The position numbers were made by a program, and so were the translations under genes. A DNA stretch of 7,087 nt from Saprospiraceae bacterium. Its GTDB lineage: Bacteria > Bacteroidota > Bacteroidia > Chitinophagales > Saprospiraceae. Under the pieces are notes generated by a model. That model made no database searches. It saw only the letters and a program-made list of their open reading frames with translations, and was not told where the DNA came from. The DNA lies in the NCBI GenBank assembly GCA_020852155.1, contig JADZBJ010000337.1, positions 1-7,087 on the forward strand, given 5' to 3'. Of the stretch, positions 1-5,828 are shown piece after piece. How positions within the stretch are numbered: position 1 is the first letter of the stretch; every line of letters begins with the position of its first letter.

Positions 1-517
<517 letters not shown>

Positions 518-685
518 TAGAGACAGACGGACGTGAGAGATTGGACAAATAATAATGTCATTTTGGAAACTGTTTGGAACTTTTCGCTTCCTTGTCAATG
601 TAAGTAAAAACAAGTGTGGCAACGGCAAATGAGTCGGAGTCACATTTTTGTTTGTACGAATCAGTAATGGTTTATTCAGACAAAA
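518..685 (+). other. 16S-tRNA-Ile internal transcribed spacer
   Basis: This is the 168-nt spacer between the 16S 3' end and tRNA-Ile. It would be transcribed and removed during rRNA processing. I see no gene and no terminator in it, and I could not identify a clear boxA-type antitermination element. Confidence 0.7.
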
Positions 686-762
686 AGGGCTATAGCTCAG
701 TTGGTTAGAGCGCTACACTGATAATGTAGAGGTCTCCAGTTCAAATCTGGATAGCCCTACCA
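686..762 (+). tRNA. tRNA-Ile (anticodon GAT)
   Basis: A complete cloverleaf is readable. The acceptor AGGGCTA pairs with TAGCCCT, the D stem is GCTC/GAGC, the anticodon stem CTACA/TGTAG carries the loop CTGATAA, and the T stem TCCAG/CTGGA carries the loop TTCAAAT. The anticodon GAT is at 720-722. The 3' CCA is encoded (760-762). The first paired base is A686, one base before the GGGC that might be taken as the start. tRNA-Ile in a 16S spacer, followed by tRNA-Ala, is the usual bacterial rRNA operon arrangement. Confidence 0.97.
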
Positions 763-816
763 CCACAACACGCATACACGCATACAAATCGAAACTGGTG
801 TTTCGATAGTACTTTG

Positions 817-893
817 GGGGGATTAGCTCAGCTGGCTAGAGCACCTGCCTTGCACGCAGGGGGTCCTGGGTTCGAATCCCTGATCCTCCACCA
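817..893 (+). tRNA. tRNA-Ala (anticodon TGC)
   Basis: A complete cloverleaf is readable. The acceptor GGGGGAT pairs with ATCCTCC with one G-T wobble, the D stem is GCTC/GAGC, and the anticodon stem CCTGC/GCAGG carries the loop CTTGCAC. The anticodon TGC is at 851-853, and CCA is encoded at 891-893. The T stem CTGGG/CCCTG has a T-T mismatch at its second pair, a small oddity in an otherwise regular tRNA. The terminator stem begins 9 nt downstream, so this is the last gene of the rRNA transcript visible here. Confidence 0.97.
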
Positions 894-901
894 ATTACAA
901 C

Positions 902-948
902 AAAAAAGAGCGTCTGATTCGATCTATCGAGTCAGACGCTCTTTTTTT
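902..948 (+). terminator. Strong intrinsic terminator ending the 16S-tRNA transcript
   Basis: GAGCGTCTGA (908-917) pairs perfectly with TCAGACGCTC (932-941). The helix continues inward with a T-G wobble and TCGA/TCGA to a TCTA loop (923-926). It continues outward with the A run 902-907 against the T run 942-947, giving about 21 bp followed by a U tract. The A run also gives a T tract on the minus strand, so it may stop transcription in both directions. Its place directly after tRNA-Ala, where a 23S spacer would normally continue, argues that the transcription unit truly ends here. Confidence 0.93.
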
Positions 949-1181
949 GTGACCCAGTCAAGCACTTTTACTGTGAATTATGCAAAAATTTGGACTGTTT
1001 AAGGGGTAGATCATCTCCCAGGCGTTTTAATTGGAATCAGGGCGCGATGTTTCCGTGGACAATTTCCCGCAGACATCGCAGATGTAAGCGCAGATGCCGC
1101 AGATTTTCTTTGAAATCCTGTGGAAAATGTCCAGAAGTGTGGTCTTTAAATCCCCTTCGCAACGCCTTTATAAAAAGAAAA
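949..1181. other. Gene-free stretch with short CGCAGA repeats
   Basis: These 233 nt lie between the rRNA terminator and the long hairpin at 1182. I find no credible gene and no 23S rRNA signature. Within it, CGCAGA occurs four times at 1068, 1077, 1089 and 1098 (spacings 9, 12, 9), a small degenerate tandem repeat. The short open frames across it have no recognisable protein character. Confidence 0.6.
1068..1104. repeat. Four-copy CGCAGA(T) short tandem repeat
   Basis: CGCAGA is seen at 1068, 1077, 1089 and 1098. The last three extend to CGCAGAT. Function is unknown. Simple CGCAGAT-type degenerate repeats between genes are my general expectation for such genomes, not something I could check here. 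Confidence 0.5.
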
Positions 1182-1239
1182 GAGGTGTGTTGAATCGCAA
1201 CTTGTCTTTTTAAGACGATGTTACGATTCAACACACCTC
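1182..1239. terminator. Long bidirectional terminator hairpin
   Basis: GAGGTGTGTTGAATCG (1182-1197) pairs perfectly with CGATTCAACACACCTC (1224-1239), 16 bp. An inner helix AACTTGTCTT (1199-1208) / AAGACGATGTT (1212-1222), with one wobble and one bulge, closes on a three-base loop. On the minus strand the helix is followed by TTTTCTTTTT, so it most likely terminates the minus-strand secreted-protein gene, which ends about 60 nt away. On the plus strand a shorter T run follows (1244-1249), making it a second barrier to rRNA-operon read-through. Confidence 0.82.
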
Positions 1240-1301
1240 AATATTTTTTACCCGTTTGACTAGGGTTTACAATCTCGAAATGCGCTTTTTTGCTGGTCTG
1301 A

Positions 1302-2102
1302 TTAACGTTGAACGCTCAATGTTTCACTGGCCAGACGCCCGTCAGCGGTCTGAACAATCATCAGGTAATTACCGGCAGACAAATGAGAAGGCAGTGTAAG
1401 TGTTTCACAGACATTGCCAGCCTGTTCCCATTTTTCGTTTTCGAATAAAACCCTGCCCATCAAGTCGGTCACTGAAAGAATCACGCGACCGTCCTGTTGC
1501 TGAAAAAAGCAGGCAGAAACTGATCCTTCTGTAGGATTAGGGAATACACGAAGAGAGGTGTCTTCTTCTTTCGGCGATTGAATTGCCACGGAATTACTGA
1601 TAGCCACCAAACCTGCCACGCCTGATTCCGCTCCCCAAACGTTGACCATATTTTCATTGTACGCCTCTGCTCCGCCAGCACTCGGCGGGAAGCCCTCGCC
1701 GCCAATATGGATATGGCTGAAGGTGTTGTCGGCGCCAATGGCGTTAAAACATACCTCAAACAGTATGGTCTGATCGTTCAAAGAAACGCCTTCCGTCGTA
1801 CCACTGCTCCAGCCAACCAACAATCGGCCCGGCATGGTCTGGTTAAAACTATTCGGAACTGATAATCCTGTCAGACCCAGGTTTTGGATATTGGAAAATG
1901 TCAAAACCTGTGGATCCCAGGTGATGCTGTGCTGAAAATCAATGATATCGGTGAACTCATCTACCGTTACGGGAATACAAACCGTTGATCCTGACGAAAC
2001 GGTATCTTTACCCGCAGTTAAAACGATAGGCTGGCTTTGACTAAATCCTGTCTGAATCATTGCCACAGCCATTAGCAGAAGGAAATAAAACTGTTTTTTC
2101 AT
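1302..2102 (-). CDS. Secreted cohesin-like protein with T9SS type A sorting domain
   Basis: I chose the 266-residue form starting MKKQFYF, because that start gives a textbook signal peptide: a KK head, a hydrophobic core to about residue 18, and cleavage near FSQ-S at about 22. An upstream in-frame ATG at 2147 would add 15 residues before the signal and is less likely. Residues 26-170 look like a cohesin-fold domain, with a strand block around IDFQHSITWDPQVLTFSN and later ILFEVCFNAIG. Residues 184-266 match the Por secretion-system C-terminal domain, with FPNPTEG, then LMGRVLFE, then LSAGNYLMIVQT. Such tails direct proteins through the type IX system to the outer face of the cell, where they are cleaved and often anchored. 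The ligand is unknown; no dockerin or enzyme domain is present. The protein stands alone between the rRNA locus and the divergent aromatic operon. I found no convincing promoter upstream. Confidence 0.9.
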   Translation of the reverse strand: MKKQFYFLLLMAVAMIQTGFSQSQPIVLTAGKDTVSSGSTVCIPVTVDEFTDIIDFQHSITWDPQVLTFSNIQNLGLTGLSVPNSFNQTMPGRLLVGWSSGTTEGVSLNDQTILFEVCFNAIGADNTFSHIHIGGEGFPPSAGGAEAYNENMVNVWGAESGVAGLVAISNSVAIQSPKEEDTSLRVFPNPTEGSVSACFFQQQDGRVILSVTDLMGRVLFENEKWEQAGNVCETLTLPSHLSAGNYLMIVQTADGRLASETLSVQR

Positions 2103-2228
2103 TGCGTATAACATGAATTCGGATTGTGTGGTTACAATAAAATTCATGGCGAATGCCGTGCCATTCCTTCAAATTTGACCGCCAGACGGCATATGTCAAC
2201 ACTATTTTCACAAAATTTTTCAAAAAAA

Positions 2229-2259
2229 TTTTCAGTATTACGAACAAACCTTATGTTTG
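2229..2259 (+). promoter_or_regulatory. Bacteroidota-type promoter for the Phe/Tyr leader and pheA operon
   Basis: TATGTTTG at 2252-2259 fits the Bacteroidota -7 element TAnnTTTG exactly. Nineteen bases upstream, the -33 position reads TTTT (2229-2232), three of four matches to TTTG. Spacing equals that of the clearer promoter at 6923-6953. Transcription would start near 2266, about 20 nt before the leader ATG. This is inferred from consensus only. Confidence 0.62.
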
Positions 2260-2285
2260 TGCCGTAACAGTACAGCAGTACATTC

Positions 2286-2395
2286 TATGCAGCAACGTTT
2301 CTATTTTGGCTATTCTTTTTATTTTTTCTTTTTTGGAAACAAAAAAAGGAGCGCCTGCTGCATGTTGATTGATTTATAATTTACTCAAATCAGTC
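2286..2395 (+). promoter_or_regulatory. Leader RNA alternative hairpins of the attenuator
   Basis: Several pairings overlap the leader ORF. ATGCAGCA (2287-2294, its start codon region) pairs perfectly with TGCTGCAT (2356-2363), an 8-bp long-range helix spanning all Phe/Tyr codons. GATTGATTT (2367-2375) pairs with AAATCAGTC (2387-2395), 9 pairs with one wobble, with the leader stop codon in its loop. TTTTTTG (2329-2335) pairs with CAAAAAA (2340-2346) around a GAAA tetraloop. A ribosome stalled at the Phe/Tyr codons, or resting at the stop codon, would break different members of this set. The pairings are seen in the sequence; their regulatory use is inferred. Confidence 0.55.
2287..2379 (+). 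CDS. Phe/Tyr-rich leader peptide of the pheA operon attenuator
   Basis: This is a 30-codon ORF. Its first 16 residues read MQQRFYFGYSFYFFFF: seven Phe and three Tyr within residues 5-16, ending in four consecutive Phe codons (2323-2334). It lies about 20 nt after a predicted promoter, ends 20 nt before an intrinsic terminator, and precedes pheA. That is the architecture of ribosome-attenuation leaders such as E. coli pheL. Both Phe and Tyr codons are present, which suits an operon making both amino acids. The tail after residue 16 (GNKKRSACCMLIDL) has no such bias. There is no Shine-Dalgarno sequence, as for every gene here. The peptide probably has no function beyond being translated: ribosome stalling when Phe-tRNA or Tyr-tRNA is scarce would change folding of the RNA downstream. 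It is too short for most gene callers. The role is inferred from composition and position. Confidence 0.82.
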   Translation: MQQRFYFGYSFYFFFFGNKKRSACCMLIDL

Positions 2396-2399
2396 CAGT

Positions 2400-2435
2400 A
2401 AAAAAGGAGTTCCTGATCTCAGGGACTCCTTTTTT
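2400..2435 (+). terminator. Attenuator terminator upstream of pheA
   Basis: AAAAAAGGAGTTCCTG (2400-2415) pairs with CAGGGACTCCTTTTTT (2420-2435): 16 pairs with one wobble, an ATCT loop, and the U run forming part of the stem. It sits after the leader ORF and 22 nt before the pheA start, on the same strand. Since it lies inside the predicted operon transcript, it would block expression unless prevented from forming. A plain terminator for an upstream gene is unlikely, because the only preceding gene points the other way. Confidence 0.9.
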
Positions 2436-2457
2436 ATTTGGCCGCCATTTCATTGAT

Positions 2458-3330
2458 ATGCAATTATCCAGTATAGGTCATGAGCGGGTCAGCGACAGCG
2501 CTTCGCCAACGAAAATCGTCATTCAGGGTGTGCCCGGCGCATTTCACGAGATCGCTGCGCGACAGTTTTTTGGACAAAATATACAGGCTGTTCCGGCACT
2601 GTCTTTCCCTGCGCTGTTCGATAAAATGACGGATATAAACCAGTCAGACGCAGCCGTTTTGGCTATTGAAAACAGCATCGTAGGGGGTATTTTAGGTAAT
2701 TACAAGTTGCTCATTAACAGTGGTTTAAGGGTAATTGGAGAGGTGTATTTACGCATCCAGCAAAACCTGATGGCCTTTCCCGGAGTTACCCTTGAATCGC
2801 TGCGCGAAGTGCATTCTCACCCGATGGCGCTGGCACAGTGCGAAGCCTTTTTCAAGCAATGGCCGCGTATTCGCCTGGTCGAGTCGGAGGATACGGCCGA
2901 AAGCGCTGCACATATCGCCCGTCATCAATCCAGGCACATTGGCGCCATTGCCAGTACGCTGGCTGCCGAGCGTTATGGGCTGGATATTCTGGCTAAAGGC
3001 ATCGAGACTGTCCCGGAAAACTACACGCGTTTTCTGGCGCTTAGCCGACCCAATGAAGCGCCTGCCATTCCAGATGCCAACAAGGCAACGATCTGTTTTC
3101 GCACGCCCCACCAACCCGGCAGTCTGGTTGCCGTTTTGAAATGTATTTCCGATCTGGGCGGCAATCTGACTCATATTCAATCGGTTACGATTTCCGGACG
3201 CCCCTGGGAGTACCAGTTTTTTGCCGACATCACCGCAGAAAATGCCCCTCAAATTGAAACAATACTACGCGCCGTCAGCGAGGTAACTCTTGATTGCCTG
3301 GTGTTGGGTATTTATCGTCAACAACCCTAA
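2458..3330 (+). CDS. pheA: Prephenate dehydratase (monofunctional, with ACT domain)
   Basis: The 290-residue cytoplasmic enzyme converts prephenate to phenylpyruvate, the committed step to phenylalanine. The dehydratase domain covers about residues 19-195: VIQGVPGAFHEIAA at 21-34, the ENS motif at 71-73, HPMALAQC at 121-128, and the TRF motif with its catalytic Thr at 180-182. The C-terminal ACT domain (about 200-285) has GSLV at 211-214 in place of the family's usual GALV, and IQS...GRPWEYQF near 220-234, a variant of the ESRP element; both usually form the Phe feedback site. There is no chorismate mutase domain, which is supplied by the fusion at the operon's end. The first 18 residues precede the conserved domain, but no later in-frame Met fits. 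It is preceded by the leader and terminator, suggesting attenuation control. No Shine-Dalgarno sequence is seen. Confidence 0.96.
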   Translation: MQLSSIGHERVSDSASPTKIVIQGVPGAFHEIAARQFFGQNIQAVPALSFPALFDKMTDINQSDAAVLAIENSIVGGILGNYKLLINSGLRVIGEVYLRIQQNLMAFPGVTLESLREVHSHPMALAQCEAFFKQWPRIRLVESEDTAESAAHIARHQSRHIGAIASTLAAERYGLDILAKGIETVPENYTRFLALSRPNEAPAIPDANKATICFRTPHQPGSLVAVLKCISDLGGNLTHIQSVTISGRPWEYQFFADITAENAPQIETILRAVSEVTLDCLVLGIYRQQP

Positions 3331-3369
3331 GAGTGTGTTCGACACAAACCCAATTCCCGAACACACTCT
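3330..3369 (+). repeat. Intercistronic hairpin between pheA and the aminotransferase gene
   Basis: GAGTGTGTTCG (3331-3341) and CGAACACACTC (3358-3368) are perfect inverted copies, extended by A3330-T3369, with a 16-nt loop. No T run follows, so it is not a standard terminator. It fills most of the 54-nt gap between the two genes. It may act in mRNA processing or stability; that role is inference only. Confidence 0.7.
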
Positions 3370-3384
3370 AAATCGTTCTGAATT

Positions 3385-4581
3385 ATGAAAATAGCCTCTC
3401 GTCTTGAGTCCGTTCATGAATATTATTTTGCCGGAAAATTGCGGCAAATAGCGGCCATGCGCGCTGCCGGAAAAACCGTCTATAACCTCGGCATTGGTTC
3501 GCCCGACTTGCCGCCTCACCCAGATGTGACCGCAGCACTTTGTCAGGCTGCCGAACGCCACGACGCACATGGCTATCAATCCTATACCGGTCTTCCAGAT
3601 TTACGTGAAGCCTGGGCAGGTTGGTACGCACGTTATTACGGTGTTCAACTAAACCCGAACGGGGAAATACTGCCTTTAATAGGTTCAAAAGAAGGTATCA
3701 TGCACATCGCGATGACTTTTCTGGAAGCAGGAGATGTAGCATTAACGCCTGATCCCGGCTATCCGACGTATGCTGCTGCGACTCGCCTGGCCGGCGCAAC
3801 AGTGCGTTTGTACAACCTGAAATCCGAATGTGGCTGGCTGCCCGATCTGGAGGCCTTGTCACAAACAGACTTGTCAAAAGTCAAATTAATGTGGGTGAAT
3901 TTTCCCCACATGCCCACCGGAACATCCGGAAACGAACTGCTTTTCAGACAATTAATTGATTTTGGAAAACGACATAACATACTGATTGTCAACGATAATC
4001 CATACAGCATGATCCTCAGCGAAAAGCCAATGAGCATCCTGGCTGTGGACGGGGCAAAAGAAGTGGCACTGGAACTTAACTCCTTGTCAAAATCGCACAA
4101 CATGGCTGGCTGGCGCATCGGCATGCTCGCAGGAAACACAGACCTTTTACAAGCCGTTTTGCGCTTTAAAAGCAATATGGACAGCGGGCAGTTTCTGCCT
4201 TTGCAACAAGCCGCCATTGCCGCCCTGAATCTGGGGCCGGAGTGGCACAACTCATTGAATCAGATTTATCGCGAGCGCCAGGAATACGCTATACAGATCA
4301 TGGAAACCATCGGCTGCGTGTGCGAGCCCGGGCAGCAGGGATTGTTCGTCTGGGGCAGTATTCCAGGTGACTATGCTGATGCTTTTGCCTTGAGTGATAA
4401 ATTGCTGGACGATCATCATGTTTTTCTGACGCCAGGCGGCATTTTTGGTCAAAATGGCTTGAATTTCCTTCGAATATCCCTATGCAGTCCCGTTGAGACA
4501 TTAAAAGAAGTCCTGCAAATCGTGGACAAGTCGTCCGAAAATCCAGTATCAAAACACTTTGCCAAACTCGAACAATCATGA
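3385..4581 (+). CDS. Class I/II (fold type I) aminotransferase, likely aromatic
   Basis: This is a 398-residue PLP-dependent aminotransferase. The Schiff-base lysine is K236 in SLSKSHNMAGWRIG. Other family residues are D204 and Y207 in VNDNPYS, the N172 / PTG 177-179 block in VNFPHMPTG, and R363 in FLRISLC, which normally binds the substrate carboxylate. Length is normal for the class. The domain alone does not fix the substrate. Its place between pheA and tyrA implies that it transaminates phenylpyruvate and 4-hydroxyphenylpyruvate to Phe and Tyr, probably with glutamate as donor. Acting on prephenate to give arogenate is possible but not indicated. The start is the first ATG after the intercistronic hairpin, just before the conserved N-terminus. 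Its stop overlaps the tyrA start (ATGA), indicating translational coupling. Confidence 0.93.
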   Translation: MKIASRLESVHEYYFAGKLRQIAAMRAAGKTVYNLGIGSPDLPPHPDVTAALCQAAERHDAHGYQSYTGLPDLREAWAGWYARYYGVQLNPNGEILPLIGSKEGIMHIAMTFLEAGDVALTPDPGYPTYAAATRLAGATVRLYNLKSECGWLPDLEALSQTDLSKVKLMWVNFPHMPTGTSGNELLFRQLIDFGKRHNILIVNDNPYSMILSEKPMSILAVDGAKEVALELNSLSKSHNMAGWRIGMLAGNTDLLQAVLRFKSNMDSGQFLPLQQAAIAALNLGPEWHNSLNQIYRERQEYAIQIMETIGCVCEPGQQGLFVWGSIPGDYADAFALSDKLLDDHHVFLTPGGIFGQNGLNFLRISLCSPVETLKEVLQIVDKSSENPVSKHFAKLEQS

Positions 4582-5420
4582 ATATCACCATTATAGGAAC
4601 CGGATTGATCGGCGCTTCGATGGCGCTGGATTTAAAACAACGTGGCTTTGCCCGACACATCACTGGAGTGGATAAAAGTCCGGCACACCTGCAAAAAGCC
4701 CTTCAACTGGGTTTGATACAATCTGCCATGACGCTTGAGGCCGCCGTGGCGCAGAGCGACATTATTGTTGTAGCAACGCCGGTGGATAGCCTGACGGAAT
4801 TAGTGCCGCAAGTACTCAGTCTGGTCAATGAGAAACAGGTCGTGTTGGATGTGGGGTCAACCAAAAAGGCAGTCCTGGATGCTGTAAAAAAACATCCCCG
4901 GCGCGGGCGGTTTGTCGCGACGCACCCTATGGCCGGAACCGAATACAGCGGCCCGGAAGCGGCAATAAGCAATTTGTTTGTCGGCAAATGCTGCGTATTA
5001 TCAGACATTCACGAAAGCGACGCCGATGCGCTCGGTATTTGTCAAAAACTATACGCCTCGCTGGGCATGCACACCACAACGCTGGATGGCGAAGCCCATG
5101 ACTTGCACGTGGCGTATGTCAGCCATATTTCACACATTGCCTCTTTTGCTCTGGCGCTCACGGTACTGGAAAAAGAACGCGACGAAAACCGGATTTTTGA
5201 ACTGGCCAGTGGCGGGTTTCAAAGTACTGTCCGCCTTGCGAAAAGTAATGCTGATACGTGGGTGCCCATTTTCAGGCAAAATCGGGATCACGTGCTGGAT
5301 GTCCTGGATGAATTTATCAACACCATCAGCCGATTCAGGACGCTGCTCATCAAGCGCGATTTTCAAACCTTTGAAACCCTGATCCGGCAAGCCAACGATA
5401 TCCGTCGAATACTTCATTAA
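4578..5420 (+). CDS. tyrA: Prephenate dehydrogenase
   Basis: The 280-residue enzyme oxidatively decarboxylates prephenate to 4-hydroxyphenylpyruvate, the tyrosine branch. The N-terminal Rossmann domain has GTGLIG at 7-12 and an acidic residue D32 at the end of the second strand, which favours NAD over NADP. DVGSTKKAVL (91-100) and HPMAGTEYSG (116-125) are hallmark TyrA motifs, the latter carrying the conserved active-site His. The C-terminal helical dimerisation domain shows VSHISH (181-186) and GGFQSTVRLAKSN. There is no ACT or chorismate mutase domain, so feedback control by Tyr is not evident in the protein. The start overlaps the aminotransferase stop by four bases. A 408-nt repeat-filled gap follows before the next operon gene. 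Confidence 0.96.
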   Translation: MNITIIGTGLIGASMALDLKQRGFARHITGVDKSPAHLQKALQLGLIQSAMTLEAAVAQSDIIVVATPVDSLTELVPQVLSLVNEKQVVLDVGSTKKAVLDAVKKHPRRGRFVATHPMAGTEYSGPEAAISNLFVGKCCVLSDIHESDADALGICQKLYASLGMHTTTLDGEAHDLHVAYVSHISHIASFALALTVLEKERDENRIFELASGGFQSTVRLAKSNADTWVPIFRQNRDHVLDVLDEFINTISRFRTLLIKRDFQTFETLIRQANDIRRILH

Positions 5421-5528
5421 GTTGTTAGAAGTTGTTAGAATGCTCGCTGTCGCTCGCGTTAGAAATTGTTAGAAGTTGTTTGATGCTCGCTGGCGCTCGC
5501 GTTTGAGGTGGTTAGAAGTTGTTACGGA
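5421..5528 (+). repeat. Left arm: 10-bp-period GTTAGAA repeats with GC-rich inserts
   Basis: GTTWGAA-type heptamers with three-base spacers recur at a 10-bp period: 5424, 5434, 5458, 5468, 5478, 5501 and 5511. Two 17-nt inserts interrupt the series: TGCTCGCTGTCGCTCGC at 5441-5457 and TGCTCGCTGGCGCTCGC at 5484-5500, differing at one base. The array starts at the base after the tyrA stop codon. It contains no gene. Confidence 0.85.
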
Positions 5529-5531
5529 ATG

Positions 5532-5570
5532 TGTACTCTGTGTACTCTGCGTTGTACTCTGTGTACTCTG
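5532..5570 (+). repeat. Four-copy TGTACTCTG tandem repeat
   Basis: TGTACTCTG occurs exactly at 5532, 5541, 5553 and 5562: two perfect 9-bp tandem pairs separated by CGT. It lies between the left repeat arm and the unique central segment (about 5575-5660), where I see no gene, promoter or terminator. Confidence 0.85.
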
Positions 5571-5665
5571 TGTTAGAAAAAATCTACCCCGAAGATCAAT
5601 CATCAATTAACAAAGCATCTGCCACTTTTCAGACTTGGAAATCTACGCCAGCGAGGATACAAACG

Positions 5666-5817
5666 GGCGCGTCAGCGCCACAAAAAACAACATTCAAACG
5701 CGAGCGACAGCGAGCATTCAAACTACTTCAAACAATATCAAACTACTTCAAACGGCGCGCCAGCGCCATTCAAACCACTTCAAACAATATTAAACGGCGC
5801 TTCAGCGCCATTCAAAC
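5666..5817 (+). repeat. Right arm: inverted copies of the repeat with GGCGC hairpins
   Basis: TTCAAAC, the complement of GTTTGAA, recurs at 5693, 5717, 5727, 5747, 5769, 5779 and 5811, with relatives ATCAAAC and ATTAAAC at 5737 and 5789, mostly at 10-bp steps. One insert (5700-5716) is the exact complement of the insert at 5441-5457. Three further inserts are small hairpins, GGCGC-N4-GCGCC, at 5666-5679, 5754-5767 and 5796-5809. The array ends 11 nt before the DAHP synthase start. Confidence 0.85.
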
Positions 5818-5828
5818 AACATACAACC

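Larger units (their letters stand above)
5421..5736 (+). repeat. 44-position imperfect inverted repeat in the tyrA-DAHP synthase gap
   Basis: Positions 5421-5464 pair with 5693-5736. The core 5439-5460 / 5697-5718 is perfect over 22 bp. Over all 44 positions I count four mismatches and one G-T wobble. The loop is 228 nt. In the operon mRNA this could fold into one large hairpin between tyrA and the DAHP synthase gene, or extrude as a cruciform in DNA. Confidence 0.82.

Noticed and set aside
518..685. boxA-type antitermination site in the 16S-tRNA spacer
   Set aside because: I found no sequence close enough to a boxA consensus to support it.
814..1002. Open frame starting within tRNA-Ala
   Set aside because: It reads through the tRNA and the terminator hairpin and has no protein features.
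2103..2147. Upstream start adding 15 residues to the secreted protein
   Set aside because: It would place polar residues before a standard KK-hydrophobic signal peptide; the start at 2102 is better.
2197..2224. Minus-strand promoter for the secreted-protein gene (TAGTGTTG with an upstream TTTG)
   Set aside because: It has one mismatch in the -7 box and a 16-nt instead of 19-nt spacer; too weak to annotate.
2153..2368. 71-codon plus-strand open frame over the leader region
   Set aside because: It starts upstream of the predicted promoter and lies out of frame with the Phe/Tyr-rich ORF at 2287-2379, which has far better composition and context.
5421..5828. CRISPR-like array
   Set aside because: Repeats are about 10 bp with three-base spacers, occur in both orientations, and have no unique spacers of the usual length; no cas genes are present.
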